A stretch of 64,000 nucleotides of DNA from Physcomitrium patens (lineage: Eukaryota; Streptophyta; Bryopsida; Funariales; Funariaceae): assembly GCF_000002425.4 (NCBI RefSeq), contig NC_037270.1, positions 10,821,935 to 10,885,934 of the forward strand. Direction: 5' to 3'. Made by a program: the position numbers and the translations under genes. Every line of letters begins with the position of its first letter. The stretch's first letter is position 1. Below the pieces are notes generated by a model. The model ran no database searches and had not been told where the DNA came from. It was given only the letters and a program-made list of their open reading frames with translations. Below, piece after piece: positions 51,266 to 63,324 of the stretch.

Positions 51266-51270
51266 ACGTT

Positions 51271-51663
51271 ATCGGAATAGAGAGAGTTTGCGTCAAGAAA
51301 ACGCTAGGCTTTTGGCTATCACTAATTATTCAATCAAGCTTAAAAATAAGGGAAGCCCTAATTTTATATATAATTTTTTTCTTTTGAATAATTACACTCA
51401 ATACACAATCTTCAAGTAACCCACAACTTCCAAAATATGATAAAATCTTCTAAAACCTTGTTTATTCTTATATGGAGATTTTTCCAAACTTCAACATTTC
51501 ATATCTCCTAATCCGACCGTCCAAACAAACTCAAATTTTCTCCATTCCTTGCCTTCATCCAACCATGCTTTGCTTTTATTCCTCCCAATTAGCCTCCTAT
51601 TAATTTAGATTTTCATCCTTAGGCTTCCACCTTCTTCCAAGGCTTCATACTAAATATTTATGT

Positions 51664-51705
<42 letters not shown>

Positions 51706-51861
51706 ATGTCAAAATCAAAACAAGTAAAGAAACAAAATAAAGTTTCTTATACCAACTCCTTTTAATTTAATCTACTAGCTATTCTAACACACATCTAGAT
51801 TTATTAATATATAATATGTTCTAACTACTTTTTACATACTGTAAGCATTTACAGTACAACA
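51271..51861 (-). repeat. 3' LTR of the gag-only element, internally deleted
   Basis: Starts ATCGGAATAGAGAGAG and ends TACAACA. It matches the other LTR at both ends, including the TA repeat at 51,668-51,702, but lacks the segment corresponding to about 54,655-55,340. A purine tract (GGAAGGGGTGGA on the minus strand, 51,862-51,873) adjoins it. Confidence 0.8.
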
Positions 51862-52196
51862 TCCACCCCTTCCAAACCTGCACATCCTCCGGCATGTGCC
51901 AATCTCACCATCTCTGTTTGCTTCATTATTCCCATTTCTTTTCCATCTTCTACCTGATCTAAACCCAATGTTTTAAAATTTGGAAGATCACTTGAAATAA
52001 ATTTGCCATCTCTTCTCTTAAATGCCTTGATTCACTTTCCCACTATAGGTATCTTCAACATTGTACCATCTAACTTTCAAAATATATGTGTTTCATTGTG
52101 TTGCATTGTTGCAACTCTATATAACTCAAACTTCCATTAAGCAAATTTCTTCTATGTGTTATATTGGTATTTTTAAGTACCATTAAAAACCTCTAT

Positions 52197-52601
52197 TCAC
52201 ATATCTTCCATATTATTTGAAACTCTCAATATCCATTTTTGGCTGATATCAATAGACCATTTTTTTCTATCAAAAAGTCTCCTAGATATGATTTTTTTCT
52301 CAAAATCATGAACAATTAAAGCTAAAATCATATCTTCAAGCTCTCCAAATTTTACCTTTATCCAAAAAAAATGATAATAATCCACCTTCCCTTCTTTACT
52401 ACACTCAAAGTTGTAGTTATGAGCATAAATAAGTATCTTTGTATCCTTGTGAACCATCTTTTCATTTAATATTTCTTCAACCATTAATTCTTGAATCTGG
52501 ATGGTCTGGGCTCCTTTTGTTAAGCCTTGCACTTTTCCATATTCAAATTCATCTTGATTTTGGATACATATTATATCCATAATAACCCTTGTATTACTCA
52601 T
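52197..52601 (-). pseudogene. Protease-like remnant of the gag-only element
   Basis: A frame of 134 codons. Its later part (KVKFGELEDMILALIVHD, then IISRRLFDRKKWSIDI) follows the pattern of a retropepsin-like domain of plant gypsy elements. The position where an active-site Asp-Thr/His-Gly triad is expected reads VHDFEKK, so the site seems lost. The assignment rests on pattern memory and is tentative. Confidence 0.4.
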
Positions 52602-52619
52602 ATTTGTTCTAATAAATAT

Positions 52620-54191
52620 TTATAAAACCTCATTTTCTATTTTTTCATTAAAAAATTCTTCTATTTCTTCAACTTTCTCTATGTGAACTTCACTAGAGTC
52701 AATTTTTTGCTCTTTTTTGTAGCTATCATTAATCATAGGGTCACACATGAGAGTAAATACTTGGCCAATTTCTTCTTCTTCTTCTTCTTCTTCTTCTTCT
52801 TCTTCTTCTTTTTCTTCTTCTATTGTGTGAGTATCCAATGCCTCCACTATAATAGCTTCAACTTTGGATTTCTATGTGTCATATTTCTCCTTCTCTTTGT
52901 CTTTCTCTCACCATTATTTTGGTATTGGTATATCTTTAGGATGAGCAGAAGAAGGCACCTTCACTAGCTTTTGGCTCTTCATAAGCTTCTTTATTACTTG
53001 GAGACCTCTTCTTGCTTCCAAGTTTAACATCCTTCTCATGAATAGCTCTATCTCTTTTTTCTTCAACCATGGCATTATGCATATCATCATCATATTTTTT
53101 TCCATATAAATATGCTTTAATATTAATAGCATCAACTGGATCATTCCACCCAGTTATCTTTCTGATAACTTCAGCTTCCCTGATCATGATTTTTGTAGTT
53201 GGTAGAAAAATAGCCTTAAGTACTTTATGTTCAATTGTAACAGAGTAAAACTCAGCTCTTTTTCCTTGTATGGCATTATTTCTTGATATTTGCTCTTCTA
53301 CCAATTTTTTCATGCCACCCTTCCCAAAATTTGTCTTTAAAGGCTCATCTGATCCTGTGAGTCTTATCTTGCCCTCTTTGAAGTATACAATACCATCCTT
53401 TATTGCACCTTTATAGTTGCCACATTCACCACGCTTGTGGTTTGGATTGTCACACCACATACATCTTTCTACAAATCCCTTTGAGCCTTCAATTGTCTTT
53501 GATGAATTTTCTATTTGAGATTTCTTCAACTTAGTCATTTCTACCTTCAAATCTTGTATACCCTTGATCAATTCTTCAAGAGTACCATCATTAACAGTCT
53601 TGATCATCCTTTAAGGTGGTCTTTGATTCTGAGATGTAGGCACTGGTTCCAATCTCGATATTAAACCATGAGTCTTAATCTTCTGTTGTTTAGCCAAAAG
53701 TCCCACAGTCTCTTTTACTAGCTTCCAATTATTTGTAAAACCACTCTTAGATGTCTTCTCTGCTAGATAAAAGAGAAGCTTATCTTCCAAATATTCATCA
53801 GTTGCTTGTAAAAATAATTCATTTTTTTTTGTTTCCAAGAGCTGCCTCTCTTGCCGTGGTAATTACCCAAACTTGGTCTCAAATTCCCTAATTAATTCAT
53901 TTAGAGCAAATTGATTTCTTGACCTTTGCTCAATCTACTCTGAAAAAGTCTGTCTTGTCATTCTTTCTGAATCTTCTTCAAAAAATTCATCTTTCAAGAG
54001 TTCTTCAAATTTCTTCCATGATATGTCTCAGAATGTAACTCTTGCACACTTTCTTTGATTTCTGGTACCACTGCCAAATCAAAGGTGGTAATCATCTTCA
54101 TCTCTAAAACTTGATGCAACTCCATTTCACATGTGTAAATTCTTAAGATCTTGGTGATATTCCTTCCATCAAACCTCCCAACTTTGTCCAC
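52620..54191 (-). pseudogene. Gag of the gag-only element, broken by stops and shifts
   Basis: Pieces in order on the minus strand: 54,191-53,994 (VGRFDGRNITKILRIYTCEM, the capsid-like start), 53,838-53,611 (capsid-like helices), 53,607-52,936 with a CCHC knuckle (CMWCDNPNHKRGEC), then 52,847-52,620 with a run of about 15 Glu encoded by a CTT/GAA microsatellite (about 52,767-52,820). A TAA at 53,611 separates two pieces in the same frame, and other joins need frameshifts. Similar gag proteins are widespread in plant gypsy-type elements (family knowledge). Confidence 0.7.
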
Positions 54192-54385
54192 TACTACTTG
54201 TAAGGCCTTAGTAGTGTTTCTATCCTGTCCATATACCTATTGTCTTTCTTCCATAAATTGAGCAAATGCCCTGAATAAATCATGGGCACCCACTTCTCTT
54301 GATAATAAAAACCCTTGATTTGATCCCCCATTTCAACTTGTTGAAAAATCAATGCCTTAAGGCTCTCTCAGTGGAAGCACTAATA

Positions 54386-55656
54386 TGTCGCGGTAGAGAG
54401 AGTTTGCCTCAAGCAAACGCTAGGCTTATGGCTATCACTAATTATTCAATCAAGCTTGAAAATAAGAGAAGCCCTAAGTTTATATATAATTTTTCCCTTT
54501 TGATTAATTACACCTAATGCACAATCCTCAAGTAACCCACAACTTCCAAAATATGATAAAATCTTCTAAATCCTTGTTCATTCTTATGTAGAGATTTTTC
54601 CAAACTTCAACACCTTATATCTCTTAATCCGACCGTCCAAACAAACTCAAATTTTACATGAGACACTGATGTATTCTTATTAACTTCTACAACAAATTTC
54701 AACTGCAAATTCGTTGCAGATCTTGAGATATCTTGAAAACCCTAACAGTCGCTTCAAACCCTTGTCTTTATACATCTGCGTGAAATTTTCTTCATATCCC
54801 ACAAAATATAAGCTCAAATGCCACAAAATTTGTATGTATAACTTTTTGACACAAAAATTTACGTTTTCCAAAAGTTTGAGCCAAAAATTCATCCGCATAC
54901 TCAAGTTATGGCTCCAACCATCACTACAAACAAAACCGCTTACTTACTACCTTTGATTTGGAAGCGCCACCTTCAACTCCTTATAACTCCTTCATATAAA
55001 CTCCAAAAGCAATAATTCTTTCATAAAAAATGTAGGCCTTAAAATCGCCGTTCCAGTCGCACCTTCCGATCTTCAAAAGTTGCTGTAAAACTCCTCGTAC
55101 TCTCAAAAAAGTAACATTATATCTTAAATAAACACCTTAACTTCAAACGGCTATAACTTTTTCACCTTAACTCCAAATCCTCTAATTTTTGTACACAAAT
55201 TATATTTCAAATCCTAAACTTTACAACTCTAGCTTGTAATTTCCGAATGCCCTCGAAAGAGGAACCCTAATCCCTAATAAGGCCTCGGGTAGCCTCCTTG
55301 AAGCCCATTGGGCATGATATTCGACCATTAGGGATGAAGTTCCCCATTCCTTGCCTTCATCCAACCATGCTTTGCTTTTATCCCTCCCAATTAGCCTCCT
55401 ATTAGTTTAAATTTTCATCCTTAGGCTTCCACCTTCTCCCAAGGCTTCATACTAAATATTTAGGTCTTATATATATATATATATATATATATATTTTTTA
55501 ATTTCAAAATCAAAACAAGTAAAGAAACAAAGTAAAGTTTCTTATACCAACTCCTTTTAATTTAATCTACTAGCCACTCTAACACACATCTAGATTTATT
55601 AACATATAATATGTTCTAACTACTTTTTACATACTGTAAGCATTTATAGTATGACA
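54386..55656 (-). repeat. 5' LTR of the gag-only element, full length
   Basis: 1,271 bp, TGTCGCGGTAGAGAG...ATGACA. It includes a TA repeat (about 55,468-55,492) and blocks shared with the solo LTR at 37,353-38,687. Confidence 0.85.
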
Positions 55657-55661
55657 ACGTT

Positions 55662-56707
55662 GTATTCAAAATGTCTATACCTTATATGAAATGCAGTCTT
55701 CCATTCATCTCCTTCTTTGATGTGTACCAGATTGTATATTCCTTGTAGATCTATTTTTGTATAGATCTTAGCTTGATTCAACTAATCAAGAAGTCCATAT
55801 ATCAAAGATAGTGGATACTTATTTTTTATAGTGATTTTGTTGAGTCTTTGATAATTGACACACATCTGCAATGATCCGTCTTTTTTCATCACAAATAAAA
55901 TTGGAGCTCTTGCTAAAGATTCGGAATGGGATATGAAGTTCTTGGCCAAATTTTCTTCAATATACTCCTTGAGTTCAGCCAACTCATTTTGACATAAATT
56001 GTAGATTGGTCTAAATGGTGGTTGTGCTTCTTCTTGAAGGTCAATTGAGCAGTCATAGGAATGATGTTAAGGAAGAGTATTTGTATTCTTCTTCTCAAAT
56101 ATATCTTAAAAATCTTGATATTGGCTTAAAATACTACTTGAAGTCTTTCTATCAGTAGAAACATGTGTGGCATAAATGACACAAGGTGATCTTTTTTTTG
56201 CAACATGCAAGAAAGTTATTGTACCTACAAATATAGGTTTAATTATACTAGAATTATGACTTTTTTTTTGATTAACTATACTCTTAGTTATACTTTTAAA
56301 AAAGTCAAGTCTACGAGAAGTCCAATCTATTTTAGGATTATATTTTTCTAGCGATGATAAACTAAAATGATTGGATCAGAAAGAGATCTGATGATATTAA
56401 ATATTACAAAGCTACTATGACCATTAGTTGCTATTTTTATAGGAAGAATTTTATGAGTAATATCTCTTAAAGACAACAGACGACTATCTATGACTTCTAC
56501 TTAAACAAGTTTAGTTTTCTTTACTAAAGATATGCTATGTGTTTTAATAAATTCTTCATCTAAGAAATATGTTGAGGCTCCTAAATCTAGTAAGGCAGAG
56601 GCTTTGTGATGTTTAGGTCCTAGAATAATATTTATCGTAAAACATAGAGAGGATTCTAAGGAGAAGATAAGACCTTCACTAGGCGTTGTACAAGGTTCCA
56701 GCCGCAT
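55662..56707 (-). pseudogene. Copy 2 pol, 5' part (protease and RT first half)
   Basis: Protease piece 56,501-56,707 starting ATG, with LLDLGAS in place of the LLDSGAS of copy 1 (the Ser of the active-site triplet replaced by Leu). RT start piece 55,782-55,982 ([19 protein letters not shown]). Stops and frameshifts lie between. It joins the 3' part across the nested gag-only element. Confidence 0.85.
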
Positions 56708-56721
56708 GATCCCTACTGTAG

Positions 56722-57702
56722 CTAGACAAATTCGTTTTTTGACATACTATCTTCTTTGATCGCCGTAGTGCTCATTTTATGGTTGCGTTGCTTGTTTGAG
56801 CAATGTTGAGCAGTGTGCTTAGGTTCTCCATAATATAAGCTTAATCCTTCCTGACAATGATGAATGTTTTTTTGCTCAGTAAGAAGTTTGAAGCGTACCG
56901 CATCAATTTGCATATCCTCTACTTCCAAACGTATGTGTTGAAGAGATGTTAGTGTTGCCATTGAATTATAGTAATGTTGAAGTCCACGTATACGGTTCTC
57001 AGATCAAAATTCAAAAAGATGATTGTCGCACTTCACAGCAAAGTCAATTGCTTGACTCAATGTTTGAGAATCAGATAAGTTGAATATTAATTTTTTTTAC
57101 CTCATATTGTAATCCGTAGAGAAATTGGCTAATAAGTGCAGCATCATCCCACTTGATATCAGTTGCAAGTTGTCAAAATTGTGAAGCATACAATGTTACT
57201 TATCGATTGTCTTATGACAAAATACGGATCTTATTGGTTGCAACACAAATTGCATCATGTTTTCTACATATAGATCAAAATTCTATCAAAAAAGCCTCTA
57301 AATTATCCAATATTGGATCTCGTCGTTCAAGAAAAGATGAAAACTATGATAATGCTGAACTTGAAAGAAGCATACCAATGAATCTCACTTGCGCTCCTGG
57401 AGTTGGATAGTTTTGGATTTGAAGTTCAATCACAAGTTTTACTTGATTGATAGATCTTTTAACTTTGTTTTGGTGCCATCAAACTTCTCAAGTAGGACAA
57501 TTCTTGGTTCTTTAACACTGGAAGAGCATTCTACCATAGAAAAAGGGACATGATTTGGTACAAATGTTGAAGCAACTCCAATCATTTCTATATCTTCACT
57601 TCTTGCCAGTCTTGTTGCTCCTTGTGGTGGTAAATTGAGTTGATGCATTACAAGCATTAATTCCTTCAATTGCTCTTGTATTTGTGCGATTGCACTCTTC
57701 AT
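56722..57702 (-). pseudogene. Copy 2 gag
   Basis: Aligns with copy 1 gag: the start region QLKELMLVMHQLNLP, the capsid-like QFCQLATDIKWDDAAL, and a zinc knuckle (LYYGEPKHTAQHC) whose first Cys pair is reduced to YYG. It has several stops, one being a TGA at 57,275-57,277 at exactly the site of the TGA in copy 1. The end overlaps the pol frame as in copy 1. Confidence 0.8.
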
Positions 57703-57931
57703 TTCAATAAGTTCTGCTATGATAATACTTAGAAAAGAGAAGATGTCTTACATTAGTCAAGACAAATAGAAGAGAAGACTTGAGAATAAAAAAAATACTA
57801 ACAACAATATCAGTTTAGAAGAAGGTAATTTAAACTTTTAATATGTTTATGTCTTATCAAGAAAAAAAGATAATCCATTCTTAATCAAGATTAAATAAAG
57901 CTTTGATATTGTAAGTGTACTCTTATTAATC

Positions 57932-58489
57932 TTTCAAGGACAAGAATATAATAAAAATAAATAAATAAGTGAGACTTCTCTCAAAGAACGATGATAAAAT
58001 AGAAATAACTTGATATGAATATTAAAAAAGAAATTGGAATGGCTATTGCCTAAAGCCATAAAAACTAGAGATCCTTGAAACGAGACTAGAAGCAAGAAAG
58101 GAGTTGACAAGAGTGAAGAAGGCTTCACTCTTGTCTCTATATATACTATCTAACTAGGAGCTACATGGCAATGTTCTATAGGACCTCTAATATGTGTTGA
58201 CTTTGTAGGACACATGCATTGACTTACAAGGCAAGTTTTTCTATGTGTGGACCACATAATTAGCTTGGTCTTCAAGCTAACAACATGTGTGGCACATGGC
58301 CAACTTGTTGACCACGTTTTTAATCCAAAAAGTCAATTAAAGACACCTATAAAGTCTAAGTAGCATCTATAGAACTTCTAAAAAGCTTCCATAGCAAATA
58401 TTATAGAATTAACTTATTTTTAGATACTTTTATTTACTTCTACTTATTTATATATGTAATTATTGGCTTACATGCGTATGTCTGTGATA
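57932..58489 (-). repeat. 5' LTR of copy 2
   Basis: 558 bp, start TTTCAAGGACAAG, end CTGTGATA, followed by the target duplication AGAGG. It contains the perfect 13-bp hairpin (58,106-58,135) and the TATA region. Confidence 0.85.
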
Positions 58490-58494
58490 AGAGG

Positions 58495-61493
58495 TGGTAT
58501 TTGTCTTTTTCTAGAGATGTTTATTGCTTTATATGGTTCAAGAAGAGATACGTGAAATATGAAATGGATCTCCATAGACTTTAATAGGTATAATTGATAA
58601 GTAATAGGATTGACTTATTTACTTATAAAAATGATCAAAGCCAATTTGTTACAAAGATAAGTAATCTTGATATTACGGCAAAGTAATCATACCTTATCAC
58701 ATACATTGAATTGTGGTTGTTCCTTTTAATAAGCATGTGTATTAATGTTTTGTCATTTTTGAGCTCCCTTTAACAGCTCCTTCATTGTTACATATAGTTA
58801 TAATAAATGATTTGTCAATCTTCCGCCATAGGATTATCAATTTTTGAAAAGTCAAATGTATCAAATTATAGATGATAATCATAATTGGCAAAAAAAGATG
58901 TTTTTTGAATGGAAGAATGTACCAAATTATTGTACCCAAAATCTATTAATGATAAAAGAATTGTCCAATCATCTTAATAATAGTTAATAGTATACCTGAA
59001 GTATTGTTTCAAAACTTCATTCACCTATTCTATTTATTGATCAGTTTGAAGATGAAAAGTCAAAGAGAGCTTTATATTCACATTTATAATCTTAAAAAAG
59101 ATTCTTCAAAATCTTGATATAAATTGAATGTCTTTATATGATATAATATCGTTTAACAATCCATGGTAATAATAAATGTTATTAAAAAAAGATTTAATAA
59201 TTTCTTTATTTATGATATATTTTATATATAGTATAAAATATACCATTTTAGTAAAATAATCTACTACTAAAAATATAAAATCATACAAATCTGAGACTAA
59301 AAGATCCATGATAAAATCTATAGAAAGATTAGACCGTGCTTGTTTTCGAATAAGTAATGGCTAAAGAAGTCTATAAGATTGATGGCAAGGAGTTTTGGAT
59401 CTTAAATAAATATCACATGATTGTATAAAGTCTTTGACTGCCTTCCACATTTGAGGCTACCAAAAATCTCTTGATATTAGCTCCAAAGTCTTGTTGTATC
59501 CAAAATGTTCAATTGTTTGAAAGTCATGACAAGTTTGAAAAACATATAATTATGCTCCACCTTTTAGAATGTATAATTGTTCTTCAAAATTTAATAGATT
59601 ATTTTTGAAATCAAATTTAAAAGTATCATAAGATTTAAAAGATTTATTCTTGATATCACGGACAAGAAGATTAAAGAATATACTTAATTAAATTTGGTTG
59701 ATAAAAGATGAATCGATAGTTAATGTTGATTTTATTGCTTAAAGGTGAAAATACTTTGGCTTTAAGAGATCATTCTTTATTGATTTAAAGTTTCATCTCT
59801 TTGTTTTGATGCAAGATAAGAACATCTAAAAAAGACATCTAATAAACCTTATTATTTTCAGGTCAATAAGTGATCTTGAAATCAAATCTTGATAAAATCA
59901 TATTCTAACAAGCTTGACAATAATTCAAAACATGTGCTAACATAAGATACTTCAGGTTCTTGTAATTTATATATATGGTGATTGGACTCAAGGCGCCTTC
60001 TAAATAATGATGCCATTCTTGAAATGAATCCGCATTTACAAGCAAGTCTTTATTGTAGATCTCATAATTAATCTTGGCTATTAAAAGTTTTTTAGAATAA
60101 AAACTATTGGATGGAATTTGTCATCTGTTCATATTTATAATAATATTACACCCAAGGCAAACTCTGATGCATCTATTTCCATGAAAAAATCCTTGAAAAA
60201 TTCAACATGATATAATATTGGTACAGAAATAAATTTCTTTTTTAAAGCATAAAACAATCAATCCTATATCTTTAAGTTTTTGTAATATATAACAAACATG
60301 AATTTCATATTCTTTTGTGTTTTTAGAATAAATTAAGATATTTTTTAAATAATAGATGATAAAATTATCAAAAAACTCACAAAAGACATCATTTATTAAA
60401 TGATAAAAAATATTTGGTATATTTGTGAGTCCAAAAAGGCATGATAGTATATTCAAAATGTCTATACTTTTTTTGAAACATAATTTTTTATTCATCTTTT
60501 TTTTTATTGTATACCAAATTATATGCTCCTTAAAGATGTATTTTTGTATAGATTTTTGCTTGATTTAATTGATCAAGAAGTCTTGAAATCAAAGATAGAA
60601 GATACCTATTTTTGATGATTATCTTATTATTCTTCACTAGTCTACACACATCTACAGAGATCCATTTTTTTTCTTCACAAATAAGATAGGAACCCCGATT
60701 GGAGATTTAGAATGATATGTGAAATTTTTAGCTAAGTTTTCATCAATATATTCCTTGAGTGCAAAAAAATCGTTTTTTGATAGGCTATAGATTGGTCCAA
60801 ATGGTGGTTGAGCTTCTTTGTAAAGATCAATGGAACAATCATAAAGACAATGCTCTAAAAGAATATTTGTATTTTTTTTCAAAAACATCTTAAAAATCTT
60901 GATATTGGCTAAAAATATCACTTGAAATCTTCTTACCATTAGAAATGGATATGGCATATAAAACAAAAGATAACCCTTCTTTTGGAACATGCATGAAAGC
61001 TCTTGCACCTCCCAATAAGGATTTGGATGTACTAAATTTATATATATTTTTTTTACTAATGGGATTTTAGATTAAACTACCAAAAAAATTAAGGTTATAA
61101 GAAATCTAATCTATATGAAGATTATACTTTTTTAACCAACTTAATCTTAAAATAATCAAATTGGACAGAGATCTTATTAATTAAATATTACTACAATATT
61201 ATGCTTTTTAATTGCTACATCTAAAGAAACTGTTTCATGCATATCATCTCTAAAAGATAGCAAAAAACCATCTATGAGTTCTACATGTACAGGTTTAATT
61301 TTTTTTGATAACAATATCTCTTGTTTTTTTTGACAAAACCTTCATCTATAAAATAGGTTGAGGCTATTGAATCTAATAAAGCTAAGACTTTGTAATTTTT
61401 TGGTCCTAAATAAACTTCTATTATGAAACAAGGTGAAAAATTTGAAGAGAGAATATGACCTTTACAAAGAATTATACAAGATTCTAGCCACAT
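58495..61493 (-). pseudogene. Copy 3 pol, heavily decayed
   Basis: Recognisable pieces: protease (61,281-61,493, beginning ATG, active-site region LLDSIAS), an RT-start region (60,652-61,008, PFGPIYSLSKND then GVPILFVKKKNGSL), an RT core (60,202-60,495) where YLDD has become YLKN, and an integrase core (59,106-59,309, FLVVDYFTKM). Many stops and frameshifts are present. The chromodomain end lies beyond copy 2, at 47,316-47,726. Confidence 0.75.
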
Positions 61494-61499
61494 GGTCCC

Positions 61500-62785
61500 T
61501 ATTATAGTTGAAAAAACTTGTTTTTCAATATATTATCTTCTTTGGCAACCATGTTCTTCATTTTGTAGTTGTATTTTTTCTTTGGATAATATTAATTAAT
61601 GTATTTAGCTTTTCTATAATATAAGCATAAATCCTCTTCATGTCGTTGAGTCTTTTCTTGCTTTATGAAGGATTTAAAATATACCATATCAATTTACATT
61701 TATTTTGGCTTTGATGAATGAGTTTATAAAACCATAGAAACTGCAATGATTATTTGACTTATTCCTCTCCAATCAAGTCTTTATTCTTGATGTCTTTCAA
61801 ATAATTGGTTGTCACATGGAATGGCTTAAGCAATAAATTATTCTAAAAATTCTTCCTTTCATATTTTCAATAACAAATCTTTGATATTATTTTTTAATAT
61901 ATATTGAAATTGATGGGTAAAGACTTTTTCATTCGAGTCCACATTGCAAGTGAGGTTTTGGAATTGAGTAGCATATATAGTGGCTAATCATGATCTTTGC
62001 CATAAAGATAAAAGCTTGATCTTTGCTACTCTTTCTTGATCATTTTCTTTGAATGTGGTTGTAAATACTTCTAGGAATGAATTCAAATCATAAAAGAATC
62101 ATAAATCTTTTTTTGTTAAAGGTGTAAATTAAGAGAGAAAACTTTGAGATAGAAATATACCTAAATATTTGACTTGAGTAAATCCATTAGGATATTAGAA
62201 GGAATGCAACCTTAGATAGAGCTTGATCTATTATATAAATCCTTGAAATTTTGATCTTGTTCTATCAAACTTTTGAGGCATACTAATCTTTGTGCTTGTC
62301 ATACTTAAAGAAATAAAATTACCTAGATTTGATTGTGAGATAGATCTACTTGCTTCATTCAATTGCATAATTTCTTATTGAAGACTTTGAACTTCTTTCA
62401 TAGGCATAGAAATAGTATCTCTATAATTCATGTTGAAAATATGTTAGATTTCTACTCTTAAAATGTTGACAAACTCATGAAGATCTATATTAGTTGTAAA
62501 TCTATTTTGACTTCCATTGAGAGTAGCACCTATAATATTTTCTTCTATAAAAAATTCAAATAAATTCAAAAAATTAAATTAAAAGAAGATAATCTATAAT
62601 TTTTAATATTAAATAAAAATTTCTACAAAAAAAATAATTCTTTAAGAAAAAGATCATTGTTAAAAAATACGAGTATTTGTACAAAGGTGGATAGTTTGCA
62701 ACCTTCAAAATACAACAATAGAAGTGAGATAATTCATTCACTTCTAAAATAAGATAAAAATAGTAAGTTAGAACTCTTGTCAAAG
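61500..62785 (-). pseudogene. Copy 3 gag region and leader, decayed
   Basis: Below the pol start, the gag tail (KEDN then LKNKFFQL) with the A-rich slip-like site at 61,520-61,526 can still be aligned to copy 1. Further right the alignment weakens, and this gag is more distant than that of copy 2. The leader next to the 5' LTR keeps TTTGACAAGAGTTC, like the sequence at the copy 1 LTR edge. Confidence 0.5.
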
Positions 62786-63324
62786 TATCAATGACATAAA
62801 TTTTGAAGAAAGAAATCTTCAATATACTCTTGTGACATTGAAAAGAATTACAAAGTGACTCAAAGATGATATATTATTGAAGCAGAATAGCTAATGCCAA
62901 AAATAAGTAGACTATAGAGTCTTGAAATAAGACTAAGGACTAAAAAGACATTAATAAGAGTAAAGAAGGCTTCACTCTTGCCTCTATATATACTCTTAAC
63001 TAAAAGCTATGTAGTGATGTCTTATAGGACCTCAAAAACGTATTGACTTTATAAGACAAGTATCTTAACTTGTAAGGTAAGTTCTCTATTTATGCTTCAT
63101 ATAATTATCTTATTTTGCAAGCTATCAATATGTGTTTAACTTATTGACCAAGTTTCTAGCCTACTAATCAACTATAAATACATGTAAAATTAAAGCAACA
63201 TCTATAAAGCTTCTAAGAAGCTTTTCTAGAAGATATTATGAAATTAACTTATTTTCATCTAATTTTATGTACTTCTATCTAATCATATAAATATTTATTA
63301 GAATACATATGTATATTTGTAACA
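62786..63324 (-). repeat. 5' LTR of copy 3
   Basis: 539 bp, TATCAATGACAT...TTGTAACA, matching the left copy 3 LTR along its length (AAGAAAGAAATC, TCTTGAAATAAGACTAA and CTCTATATATACTCTTAA). The presumed target duplication TTATG follows. Confidence 0.75.

Larger units (their letters stand above)
51271..55656 (-). mobile_element. Gag-only (non-autonomous) LTR retrotransposon nested in copy 2
   Basis: 4,386 bp with an exact target duplication ACGTT at 51,266-51,270 and 55,657-55,661, inserted in the RT codons of copy 2. The 5' LTR is 54,386-55,656 (1,271 bp), and the 3' LTR is 51,271-51,861 (591 bp) because about 680 bp in its middle are missing. The interior of about 2.5 kb encodes only a gag-like protein and a protease-like remnant. 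No reverse transcriptase, RNase H or integrase is present, so it would have needed enzymes from another element. Confidence 0.85.
47727..58489 (-). mobile_element. Copy 2: decayed chromovirus nested in copy 3, split by the gag-only element
   Basis: The LTRs are 47,727-48,283 and 57,932-58,489. The target duplication AGAGG is exact at 47,722-47,726 and 58,490-58,494, and copy 3 is continuous across the insertion. The two LTRs differ at many positions (roughly one in eight by eye), so it is clearly older than copy 1. The interior has the same gene order as copy 1, with many stops and frameshifts, and is broken at 51,270/55,657 by another element. Confidence 0.88.
36837..63324 (-). mobile_element. 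Copy 3: old Ty3/gypsy chromovirus, split by three insertions
   Basis: The left LTR (36,837-37,352 plus 38,688-38,707) and the right LTR (62,786-63,324) start TATCAAGGACAT and TATCAATGACAT and end TGTGACA and TGTAACA. The presumed 5-bp target duplication is TCATG (36,832-36,836) and TTATG (63,325-63,329), one mismatch. Copy 4 sequence continues across the two outer edges. Interior pieces are 38,708-39,079, 47,316-47,726 and 58,490-62,785. Interruptions are a solo LTR, insert X (with copy 1) and copy 2 (with the gag-only element). All of its coding frames are heavily broken. Confidence 0.7.
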
